From CBDFLD01 sp965249005 (GTDB taxonomy: Bacteria; Acidobacteriota; UBA6911): 64,000 nucleotides of DNA. Below are positions 1 through 7,810 of the stretch, one piece after another. The notes under the pieces are model-generated. The model did not search any database. It was not told the origin of the DNA and saw nothing but the letters and a program-made list of their open reading frames with translations. The position numbers were made by a program, and so were the translations under genes. Numbering within the stretch: position 1 is the first letter of the stretch; the number at the start of each line of letters is the position of its first letter. Where the stretch lies: the NCBI GenBank assembly GCA_965249005.1, contig CBDFLD010000013.1, forward strand, positions 1-64,000, read 5' to 3'.

Positions 1-1331
1 TGGATACGTGGTTCAGCTCGGCGTTGTGGCCGTTTTCGACTCTGGGCTGGCCAGACAAGACAAAGGACCTTGAGGCATTTTATCCAACCAACGCTCTGAT
101 TACGGGCCCGGACATCATCTTCTTTTGGGTTGCGCGGATGATTATGATGGGCTTGAAGTTTATGGGAGAGGTGCCCTTCAAAACGGTTCATATCCATGGA
201 ATCGTTCGCGATTCCAACCGCAAGAAAATGAGCAAGACGACGGGAAACATCATCGAGCCCTTGGCATTGATAGACGAATATGGTGCCGACGCAGTTCGTT
301 TTACACTTGCCTCGATGGCCGCCCCCGGCGCTGATATCCCCTTTTCGACGGAGAGGATGAAAGGGTATCGGGCCTTTGCCAACAAGGTCTGGAACGCGGC
401 GCGCTTCGTCCTCATGAATCTTCCAGCCGAGGTGGAGCCAGCAACCGGCGAGGTAGTGAAGCGTCTCCTTTCGGAGCGTCGGAGCTCTGTTCCGTTGGAG
501 GATCGCTGGATCTTGCACCAGCTCAACCAGCTCGTGTCCAGAGTCGACACGGAACTCGATAAGTTCCGGTTCCATGACGCTTCGAGCCTCGTGTATCAGT
601 TTCTATGGCATGAATTCTGCGATTGGTATATCGAAATCATCAAACCCTTTCTGGCAAGCACGGACCAGGACGCCGAAGAAAAGAGGCCGAAGATCACCAC
701 GCTCGTCTATCTGCTCGACTCGACGCTACGCGTTCTCCACCCATTCATGCCTTTTATCACCGAGGAGATATGGCAGAAGATTCCGCACCGCGGGGAATCG
801 ATCATGCGGCAGCCCTTTCCACGGTTTGACGCGGCGTTTGAAGACTTCTCGGCATCCGCCGAGATGGAGGTGCTGATGGGTCTCGTGACCGGGCTTCGAG
901 CAGTGCGGTCGGAAATGTCGATGAACCCGCGCCTGCGGCTTCAGGCGTACGCAGTCCCTTCGGACGGATCCACGGGTTCTTTGATCGAAGCAAATCTCGA
1001 GAAGATCCAGCACCTCGCACAGCTGAGTACCCTCGAGTGTGTCCAATCGTTTCCGAGCGGGGTTCGGCTGCTGAGGGGGGTATGGGGCGCCGGAGAATTC
1101 GGGCTCGATCTGGCGGATTCCATCAACTGGTCAGAGGAAAGAGATAGGCTCGAAAAGGAGCAGAACAAGCTGGAGGCAGAAATCGACAAGCTCCGCAAAA
1201 AGACGGAAAACGAAGATTTTCTCACCCGCGCTCCCTCGAACATCATCGAGCACAATCGTGTACGTCAAAACGAACTGGGTGAAAGACTCGAGAAGATCAC
1301 CGCTTACCTACACCAAATTTCTGCGCATTGA
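1..1331 (+). CDS. valS: Valyl-tRNA synthetase, C-terminal part (partial at window edge)
   Basis: Class I aminoacyl-tRNA synthetase that charges tRNA-Val in the cytoplasm. The open frame enters from outside the window (codons in phase from base 3), so about 442 C-terminal residues are seen. They open with DTWFSSALWPFSTLGWP, typical of ValRS, followed by the class I signature KMSKTTGN (bases about 226-250). A helical anticodon-binding domain follows, and the charged coiled-coil arm typical of ValRS lies at about bases 1130-1310. The stop (TGA) is four bases before the birA ATG, so the two are probably cotranscribed. The N-terminal HIGH region and editing domain lie outside the window. Confidence 0.96.
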   Translation, partial: DTWFSSALWPFSTLGWPDKTKDLEAFYPTNALITGPDIIFFWVARMIMMGLKFMGEVPFKTVHIHGIVRDSNRKKMSKTTGNIIEPLALIDEYGADAVRFTLASMAAPGADIPFSTERMKGYRAFANKVWNAARFVLMNLPAEVEPATGEVVKRLLSERRSSVPLEDRWILHQLNQLVSRVDTELDKFRFHDASSLVYQFLWHEFCDWYIEIIKPFLASTDQDAEEKRPKITTLVYLLDSTLRVLHPFMPFITEEIWQKIPHRGESIMRQPFPRFDAAFEDFSASAEMEVLMGLVTGLRAVRSEMSMNPRLRLQAYAVPSDGSTGSLIEANLEKIQHLAQLSTLECVQSFPSGVRLLRGVWGAGEFGLDLADSINWSEERDRLEKEQNKLEAEIDKLRKKTENEDFLTRAPSNIIEHNRVRQNELGERLEKITAYLHQISAH

Positions 1332-1335
1332 GTCC

Positions 1336-2337
1336 ATGGATCGAATTGCTCTCCCTTCACTCGTCGACGAGCTTGCGCGGGCGGGTCCCCAGGGTTTGTC
1401 CCGGAGCTCCGTCCCCAAGGCAGAGCTGGATCTTTGTCTGAAATGGGGTTTTCCAATCACGCAGAGCGAGCAGCGTGTATGGTTGAGCCACAACGCAGAT
1501 CTTCTCGCGCCGGTTTTGATAGAGACCGATGCTTCGTCTACCTGGGGAGCGACGCTCCGCGTGGAGGGCTTCTTGCAACTCGACTCCACGAACGAAGAGG
1601 CGCTGACACGCGCTCGCACTCGGGGAATCGAGGACGTGGTTCTGATTTATGCCGAGAGTCAGACCAAGGGGAGAGGCCGAAAGGGGCGTCGGTGGTATTG
1701 CAGGCAATCCCAAGGGATCTCTTGCTCCATTCTATTGAGACCCAAGCCACCCTTGCGACACTGGCCGCTATTGGCGCTGGTGAGCTCGGTCGCCGTTGCC
1801 GACGCGATTTCTGAGCTCCAGTATGAACCATGGATAGCGAAGGAGTTGAAAGTTGACCTCAAGTGGCCAAATGACGTGATTTTGGCGGGGAAGAAGACGG
1901 CTGGGATTCTGCTTGAGACCGTTCAGACCCTGGGAGGCGGCAACGCCGCGGTCCTGGGAGTGGGGATCAACGTGGGTCTTCGAGCACTGCCCTCGGAACT
2001 GAAGACGGAGGCGACATCGGTTTCGACGGAAGCGGGGGTTTCGGTTCCGCGACGGCAGGTTCTGCGACGATTCCTTCATCATTTCTACATTGGATACCAG
2101 CGCTTCCAACGGATGCAAAACGCCGAGATTATTGACCAATGGAGCCGTCGCTCCTCCATGTGGCGCGACACCCCGATCTGGATTTTCGATGCAGGTGGGA
2201 GAAGGGAAGCGGTGACAATCGGATTGTCGGAATCGGGGGCGTTGTTGGTCCGGGCGGACAACGGACGAACCGAGACGGTGCTAGCTGCAGATGTTACAGT
2301 TCGAAGTCATGATTCTAATAGGGCACCCAAGGAGTGA
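1336..2337 (+). CDS. birA: Biotin--[acetyl-CoA-carboxylase] ligase (BirA)
   Basis: Attaches biotin to the carboxyl carrier protein of acetyl-CoA carboxylase; accA lies in the same window. A 333-residue protein if the ATG at 1336 is used; an upstream GTG at 1258 would overlap valS. The ligase core shows the biotinoyl-AMP loop GRGRKGRRW near residue 114 and KWPND near residue 178, then a short C-terminal domain. The first 60 residues (SRSSVPKAELDLCLKWGFPI) occupy the place of the usual winged-helix repressor domain but match it only loosely, so a regulatory role is uncertain. The 3' end overlaps the earliest possible ftsY starts. Confidence 0.93.
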   Translation: MDRIALPSLVDELARAGPQGLSRSSVPKAELDLCLKWGFPITQSEQRVWLSHNADLLAPVLIETDASSTWGATLRVEGFLQLDSTNEEALTRARTRGIEDVVLIYAESQTKGRGRKGRRWYCRQSQGISCSILLRPKPPLRHWPLLALVSSVAVADAISELQYEPWIAKELKVDLKWPNDVILAGKKTAGILLETVQTLGGGNAAVLGVGINVGLRALPSELKTEATSVSTEAGVSVPRRQVLRRFLHHFYIGYQRFQRMQNAEIIDQWSRRSSMWRDTPIWIFDAGGRREAVTIGLSESGALLVRADNGRTETVLAADVTVRSHDSNRAPKE

Positions 2338-2347
2338 GGAGAAGGCC

Positions 2348-3367
2348 TTGAGAGAAAACGAATCCGAGAAACCCCGATTCCTGGACCGAATGAAGAGGGC
2401 ACTAGGGGCCACGAAAACCCGTCTCGTGACAAAAATCGAAAGTGTTCTGGCGAGCCGGTCGGATATTGATGAAGACCTTTTTGAAGAGCTGGAAGCAGTT
2501 TTGATAGAAGCGGATATAGGGATTGATGCTACAACCGAGGTGTTGCAACAGGTACGCCGTGAGTGCGAGGAGGGGATACTGGCTTCCCCGAAGCAGATTC
2601 GCGGCGCGATTGAAGATCAGCTACTCGGAATCCTGGAACGCGCGGATCTTGGCCCACGCGCGCCTGCGGTTCGCCCGCACGTGTGGATGGTCGTCGGTGT
2701 CAATGGAACTGGAAAAACGACCACAGTTGGCAAACTGGCGGCGCGCTTAACCAAGCAGGGGAAGAAAGTCTTGGTCTGTGCAGCGGACACGTTCCGAGCC
2801 GCCGCGATCGAGCAGCTCTCGGTTTGGGCGGACCGATCCAAGGTGGAACTGATCAAGAATCGGACTGGGTCGGATCCATCGGCGGTTCTACACGACGCCC
2901 TGTCGGCAGCCGTGTCGCGTGGATGCGACGTCGCTCTGGTCGATACTGCCGGGAGAATCCACACCCGCGGTAGTCTCATGAAAGAGATCGGAAAAATGCG
3001 ACGGGTGGCGTCAACTCAGATCGAGGGCGCGCCACATGAAGTGCTGCTCGTTCTAGACGCGACGACCGGGCAGAATGGCTTGGTGCAGGCGCGGGAATTC
3101 CTTAAGTCAACAGGAGTTACGGGCTTGGTAGTGACGAAGTTGGATGGAACAGCCAAAGGAGGGGTGCTGTTCAGTGTGGCTCGTGAATTGAAGATACCCG
3201 TTCGCTACATCGGAATTGGAGAAGCGCTGGACGACTTGGTAGAGTTCTCACCACGCCGGTTTGTAGAATTCCTGTTTGCGGTGTCTTCAGAGACACAACG
3301 CGAGATCCTAGAAAAAGACGATTCCTCTAGCCCATACGGGACAGAGTCCAATTCTACAGTGGACTGA
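2348..3367 (+). CDS. ftsY: Signal recognition particle receptor FtsY
   Basis: SRP-receptor GTPase that docks ribosome-nascent chain complexes at the inner membrane. About 339 residues with a very short acidic A region, then the N domain and the SRP-type G domain: P-loop GVNGTGKTTTVGKLAARL, DTFRAAAIEQL, DTAGR, and TKLDGTAKGG. I chose TTG at 2348 because GAGGAG (2336-2341) sits six bases upstream. In-frame ATGs at 2291 and 2309 lie inside birA and have no ribosome-binding site. The stop overlaps the convergent Crp/Fnr gene by 14 bp. Confidence 0.95.
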   Translation: MRENESEKPRFLDRMKRALGATKTRLVTKIESVLASRSDIDEDLFEELEAVLIEADIGIDATTEVLQQVRRECEEGILASPKQIRGAIEDQLLGILERADLGPRAPAVRPHVWMVVGVNGTGKTTTVGKLAARLTKQGKKVLVCAADTFRAAAIEQLSVWADRSKVELIKNRTGSDPSAVLHDALSAAVSRGCDVALVDTAGRIHTRGSLMKEIGKMRRVASTQIEGAPHEVLLVLDATTGQNGLVQAREFLKSTGVTGLVVTKLDGTAKGGVLFSVARELKIPVRYIGIGEALDDLVEFSPRRFVEFLFAVSSETQREILEKDDSSSPYGTESNSTVD

Positions 3368-4028
3368 GTCCCTTGGGGTCCTTCAAGATCATCCGCCGGT
3401 TTTCGACCGAAAGCACACCCTTCTTTTGAAGGCGGGCGAGCGTTCGAGTGACGGTTTCTCGAGAGGTGCCTACCAACTCGGCCAGTTCCTGATGCGTGAT
3501 CTTGAGGTTGATGAGGATCCCCCGGGCATCCGGGATACCGTGTTTGCGGGATAAATGGAGAATCGTGCTTCGGATTCTAGCCTCAGCCGAGCTGTAGCTC
3601 AGGGTCTGGATCTGACCCCAGACCGCACGCAGCCTAGAGCAGAGCACCTGAATGATCTGGTGCACGACTTTGTCGTTCCCCATCAGGTACTGCTTGAAAT
3701 CAGAGCGACCGATCGACACGATTCGACAATCCTCCATGGCGGAGACCGTGGCCGGGGAGGTCCTGCCGTCCAGAAGCGACATCTCACCGAAGAAATCGCC
3801 GGGCTGGTGGATCGCTAATATTGTCTCCTTCCCCGAGTGGGTCGATTTGCTGACCTTCACCTTTCCGGAAATAACGATATACATGTAATTGCCTGTCTCT
3901 TCCTCGAGGAAGATTACTTGGTTCTTACGATACGACTTCTCGAGGAAGATGTGTTCGAGGCTATCGAACTCCGAATCGGAGAGACCACTGAATAGTGGGA
4001 CTTTCTTGACGAGATCAATTCTTTTCAT
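3354..4028 (-). CDS. Crp/Fnr family transcriptional regulator
   Basis: A 224-residue DNA-binding regulator. Residues about 12-125 form a cyclic-nucleotide-binding beta-roll (ISGKVKVSK, GDFFGEMSLLDG), followed by the long dimer helix and a C-terminal winged helix with HQELAELVGTSRETVTRTL, the Crp-type helix-turn-helix. There is no cysteine cluster of the Fnr [4Fe-4S] type, so a nucleotide-like or unknown ligand is more likely than oxygen. It is the last gene of the minus-strand run and its start overlaps the preceding DUF6599-like gene by 14 bp. Targets are unknown. Confidence 0.9.
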   Translation of the reverse strand: MKRIDLVKKVPLFSGLSDSEFDSLEHIFLEKSYRKNQVIFLEEETGNYMYIVISGKVKVSKSTHSGKETILAIHQPGDFFGEMSLLDGRTSPATVSAMEDCRIVSIGRSDFKQYLMGNDKVVHQIIQVLCSRLRAVWGQIQTLSYSSAEARIRSTILHLSRKHGIPDARGILINLKITHQELAELVGTSRETVTRTLARLQKKGVLSVENRRMILKDPKGLSPL

Positions 4029-5130
4029 GGATTTTAAGCCTAATCAGTTCAGTTCTTTCACGTCGATCCAGGAAATTGTCAGGAGCGTAGCTCCGGAGGG
4101 CCAGTCGAAACAAACCCAACGCCAACCCGACTCCCCACGAGAGGGCACCGAGCAGCACCGCAAAGAGAAGGGAGCGCACGACCGTCCCCAGTATGCTGGC
4201 GGTATCCTCAAGGAGTGGAATCTTGTACCGGTTGTTTGTGTCGAAGATCCATTGGATCGTGTAGTGAAACTGCAGTGCGCTCAGGAGCTGTTGAGCCGTC
4301 GCAGGTTCGAACGCACCCTGGAGGACTCCGATGAACGTTCCTGCTCTCTTGAAATACAAGCGCTGGCCATCTGGAGCTTTGTACGCCCCAACTGCCAGCA
4401 TCTCATCAAGATAAGCTTCCGCCAATTGAGGGGTAGGGGCGCCGATCAACGATAGGGTCCCCCGCTGACCGGCGAGTGAATAGCTGGCTTGGACCAGTTC
4501 CAAGTCCGGACGGAATACGATGTCCTGGCCTCCCACCCTGCTGCTGAATTGGGAAATGGAACGAGGTCCCAGGAAGTACCGGACAGATGCACGATCGATG
4601 CCCACGTCCGGAAGGCGCGAAATCAACGTCGGGGGGTCGGCCTCATGCCCAATCCGGTTGTGGACCGACCGGGCGACGCGCATCATGAGCTCTCCAGCTC
4701 CGGGAGATGTGATCCGGACCAGGACGTGCGACCGAGAAAAACTGAGCTGATCGCCGTCTGAGGAGAAAAAAACCCCGGGTGGACCAGGCTCTTGAGATCC
4801 CTGCCCCAGCAGTGTATACATCGAAAGCGCCGCCTTGTTGTCCTCGAATTCGACTGTCTCGATGGACATAAACCCTTGTGAAATCAAACGATATTGCCGT
4901 CTCTGGAGCTCTCTCCAGCCGGCCTCCGCGTACAGGGACCCCTCGGTCTCGCGTCCGAGAGTCAAAAGGTCCCTAATCCTTTCTTCGGAGAGAATCTCCT
5001 GAAGTTCAGGAAATTCGAACTCGGCGGGAAAGTAGTTTTCCAGAATGAGAGTTGTCTGCGGTGACTGAGCACCGGCCGCGCCTTGCCAGGGCAGGGTCGC
5101 AAGAGTGCAAAACAGCAATAGCTGTCTCAT
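4015..5130 (-). CDS. Secreted/membrane protein, DUF6599-like
   Basis: A 371-residue protein with an N-terminal signal peptide (LLLFCTLATLPWQGAAGA) and one C-terminal transmembrane stretch (about residues 318-340, VVRSLLFAVLLGALSWGVGL) followed by a basic tail. Most of it therefore lies in the periplasm, anchored at the C-terminus. The layout resembles proteins with the DUF6599 domain, which I know from Acidobacteria; this family call comes from memory. Function is unknown. Its ATG overlaps the stop of the amidase gene by 4 bp (ATGA), so it is translationally coupled to a cell-wall enzyme. Confidence 0.75.
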   Translation of the reverse strand: MRQLLLFCTLATLPWQGAAGAQSPQTTLILENYFPAEFEFPELQEILSEERIRDLLTLGRETEGSLYAEAGWRELQRRQYRLISQGFMSIETVEFEDNKAALSMYTLLGQGSQEPGPPGVFFSSDGDQLSFSRSHVLVRITSPGAGELMMRVARSVHNRIGHEADPPTLISRLPDVGIDRASVRYFLGPRSISQFSSRVGGQDIVFRPDLELVQASYSLAGQRGTLSLIGAPTPQLAEAYLDEMLAVGAYKAPDGQRLYFKRAGTFIGVLQGAFEPATAQQLLSALQFHYTIQWIFDTNNRYKIPLLEDTASILGTVVRSLLFAVLLGALSWGVGLALGLFRLALRSYAPDNFLDRRERTELIRLKIHEKN

Positions 5131-6905
5131 GGATTGGTTTGGCTCTGAGCTACGTACCTGCCCAGGGTCTCCATGTAGCTCTCGATGCCGGAAAACAAAG
5201 CTTCTGCGAGTTTGCCTTGACTGGCGCCGGTTTTCAGGAGCTTTTCATCCTTGGGATTGCTGACGAAACCAAGTTCAGCCAAGACCGATGGCATTCGAGC
5301 CCCAATCAGGACCACGAAGGGCGCGCTGCGAACCCCACGGTTTCGAGTCCTAGGGTTGATCTGCTTGGACTTGGTGAAGAGATTTCTTTGAATAATGGTT
5401 GCAAATTCCCTGGATTCCGCCGATTTGTCAGCCGTCGCGATACTTTTGACTATATCCTGCAGATCCCGAATATTGCGGTTGGTCATAGAGTTCTCGCGGG
5501 CTGCCAGTTCCTTGGCTTCATCTGTGCTGGCAAAATCGAGATAGTAGGTTTCGACGCCGCTAATGGATCGGTGCCGGCTGGAGTTGGCATGGAGTGACAA
5601 GAATAGATCTGCCCGGTGTTTGTTGGCCAGAGCAGTCCGTTGCTCCAGCGACAAGTAGGAATCGGCGGTGCGAGTGAGAACGACCTCCGCGCCCAACCGA
5701 TCGACGAGCAGTTGCTTTAGCTGCTTTGCCACTCGAAGGACCAGCTCTTTTTCCATGAGCCCAGAAGGTCCAATTGTTCCAGTATCGTGTCCTCCGTGTC
5801 CTGGATCGATGACAATCCGCTGAATTTTCAGTCCCAGAACGCGCGTCAGGGTCCGGTCTCCCCGGCTTGTGAGCGCAGCAGGTTTGGGTTGAACCTCTGG
5901 TTCGGGATCCGGGGCAGCGACGGGTTTCTTCGCTAGCTCCGACGGTGAGGTTGATGCCACTATTGCACGAGTTGGCTTTTGCTCATCGGTCGAGACACGG
6001 GTCCCCACTGAGACCTTAGGTTCCCTGGAATCAGCCATGGCGGGCTTGCTCTTGCCCTTTGAGATCGGGGAATCGGCAGATTCCTTTGGGAGCGCACCCT
6101 TCGCTGCCGCGAACCGTTGGCCAGACCGTACGTCAATAACAATCCGGTATGGATCACGGAGCTCCCTGAAGGAAAAATCGTGTGCGCCCGCTAGATCGAG
6201 AACCACGCGCAGCAGGTCCGGAAGGTTCTGCCCGATCCGAATCTGATGCAATTTTCCATCATTGACGGGTATGGTCTCGCGAAGGTTGGGAATCGCTTGG
6301 GCATTCTCGATGTCAATGAAGATTCGGCTGGGATCCGAAAGCGTGCCGGGCACAAAGCGGGCGGGGTTATCGAGATCGATCGTAACTCTTGTATGCCCTT
6401 CGTTGCTCCAGTATCGGACGCTGCGGAGGGAGACTGGCCGAGGCCTTAAAGGATCCTTTGCCGCCTTGCTCAGAGCGCCTTGTTTGGTATTTTGGGCCTC
6501 CTCCTTACCTAGGGACTCGGACAGGAGTTGCCGAGCCGTTTTACAATGGCGGCTCTTGGGGTAGTCCGAGATCAGGAATCGAAGCATACGGCCGCCACTC
6601 TCGCCGAAACTCTCGTTCTTGAAACGGTGAGCCGCATCCAGGTATAGCCGTCCCGCTTCAAATATGGCGTCGTCGCTGGCCCCGTAGTGGGGATCACTGC
6701 GGTAAACCCTCTGGTAGGTACGGATGCAGCGGAGAAAATCCTCTGGCAATGGACTCGCTTGCTTCAGCAGCGCTGTCTGTAGCTCTCTGGCCTCCGAGAA
6801 TGCCTCGATGGCCGCTTCGCGGTCCCACTTCTTGGCGGAGAGAGCAAGCTGGGGAAGGAGAAGGATCAAAATTGCAGGAAGCCAGCGCAGGACGATATGG
6901 TACAT
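5127..6905 (-). CDS. N-acetylmuramoyl-L-alanine amidase with AMIN domain
   Basis: Zn-dependent peptidoglycan amidase (amidase_3/AmiC type) that cleaves the MurNAc-L-Ala bond in the periplasm. Order: signal peptide (LRWLPAILILLLPQLALSA), a helical/TPR-like segment, an AMIN domain (VRYWSNEGHTRVTIDLDNPA to about residue 270), a low-complexity Ser/Pro/Lys linker, then the catalytic domain at about residues 365-585. It has Zn ligands in IDPGHGGHDTG, the glutamate of MEKELVLRV, SLHANSS, and the catalytic glutamate in LAELGFVSN. ATG at 6905 gives the most ordinary signal peptide; in-frame ATGs at 6929 and 6965 are possible. Confidence 0.92.
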   Translation of the reverse strand: MYHIVLRWLPAILILLLPQLALSAKKWDREAAIEAFSEARELQTALLKQASPLPEDFLRCIRTYQRVYRSDPHYGASDDAIFEAGRLYLDAAHRFKNESFGESGGRMLRFLISDYPKSRHCKTARQLLSESLGKEEAQNTKQGALSKAAKDPLRPRPVSLRSVRYWSNEGHTRVTIDLDNPARFVPGTLSDPSRIFIDIENAQAIPNLRETIPVNDGKLHQIRIGQNLPDLLRVVLDLAGAHDFSFRELRDPYRIVIDVRSGQRFAAAKGALPKESADSPISKGKSKPAMADSREPKVSVGTRVSTDEQKPTRAIVASTSPSELAKKPVAAPDPEPEVQPKPAALTSRGDRTLTRVLGLKIQRIVIDPGHGGHDTGTIGPSGLMEKELVLRVAKQLKQLLVDRLGAEVVLTRTADSYLSLEQRTALANKHRADLFLSLHANSSRHRSISGVETYYLDFASTDEAKELAARENSMTNRNIRDLQDIVKSIATADKSAESREFATIIQRNLFTKSKQINPRTRNRGVRSAPFVVLIGARMPSVLAELGFVSNPKDEKLLKTGASQGKLAEALFSGIESYMETLGRYVAQSQTNP

Positions 6906-7019
6906 CCCACCGCTCAGGGAACCTCGCATGGCTTGTATCTTAGTGACGCGGGTCCCTGGTGTCAAGCGAAAGGTAGGGGAAACGATTGATACTTATGAAC
7001 TTGCAAGCAATTCGTCGCG

Positions 7020-7772
7020 TTAGTGATTCGAGGGCTCGGCCGCGATCCAACTCGGACCGGGTCTTCGCACGGGCGGAATGTTTGTCAGGTGAAGGACCCC
7101 ATTGTGATCGACGTAGCGGTAGAGCGTGGTCCGATTGGGTTGCCGACCCTTCCCGGAAGGAGGCGTGTGTGACGTACCGTAGCGGGACGTGATCGACTTC
7201 ACGTAGTTCACGGTCTCCGGGATATTGGGCACTTTTTGGATTCGTCGCACCAGGTTTTCACCTGCGTTATAGGCAGCCAAGCTCAAGATCAGATCGTTGT
7301 TGAACATATCGAGCAAGAAACGCATGTGTTTCATGCCGCCTCGAATGTTCTGTTCCGGGTTGAAAGCGTCCGAGACACCGAGTCGAGCCGCTGTGGCCGG
7401 CATCAGCTGCATGAGTCCCCTGGCACCCTTTGGGGAGACGGCTTTGGGTTTGAACCGAGATTCTTGGTAAATCATTGCTTTGATGAGCAATGGGTCAAGT
7501 TGATACTCGTTGGCGTACTTGCGGATAATCGGATCAAAGCGCGAAAGGGCCCCTGAACGTGGGGCGGGATTCCGGGAGGTTTGATCCGGAGGATTGAACC
7601 TTTTGTCCAGCCGAACGGCTTTTCGCGGGGTATTTGTGAAGGTCCGGATCCCTTGTTTGTCAACATACGAATACACGCCTTGAGCAGCGCTCTGCGGGGC
7701 CATTCCTACTTTCAGCAGCAGTGCCGAGACGATCCAGAGCAAAGCCTTCCTACGCGTATTCTTCATAATCAA
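7020..7772 (-). CDS. Lytic transglycosylase flanked by DUF4124 modules
   Basis: Secreted murein lytic transglycosylase of 250 residues. After a signal peptide (ALLWIVSALLLKVGMAPQSAAQ) comes a DUF4124-type segment (VYSYVDKQGIRTFTNTP). The SLT domain at about residues 80-190 carries the catalytic glutamate in IYQESRFKP, then GARGLMQLMPATAARLG and SLAAYNAGE. A second DUF4124-like segment (LYRYVDHNGVLHLTNIPP) closes the protein. Bracketing of an SLT domain by two such modules is a common Acidobacteria/Proteobacteria layout. It lies directly upstream of the amidase, forming a wall-remodelling pair. Confidence 0.92.
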   Translation of the reverse strand: MIMKNTRRKALLWIVSALLLKVGMAPQSAAQGVYSYVDKQGIRTFTNTPRKAVRLDKRFNPPDQTSRNPAPRSGALSRFDPIIRKYANEYQLDPLLIKAMIYQESRFKPKAVSPKGARGLMQLMPATAARLGVSDAFNPEQNIRGGMKHMRFLLDMFNNDLILSLAAYNAGENLVRRIQKVPNIPETVNYVKSITSRYGTSHTPPSGKGRQPNRTTLYRYVDHNGVLHLTNIPPVRRPGPSWIAAEPSNH

Positions 7773-7810
7773 TAGAGATGTAAAGGGGATGCAGAAAGTC
7801 TAAAGGAAAA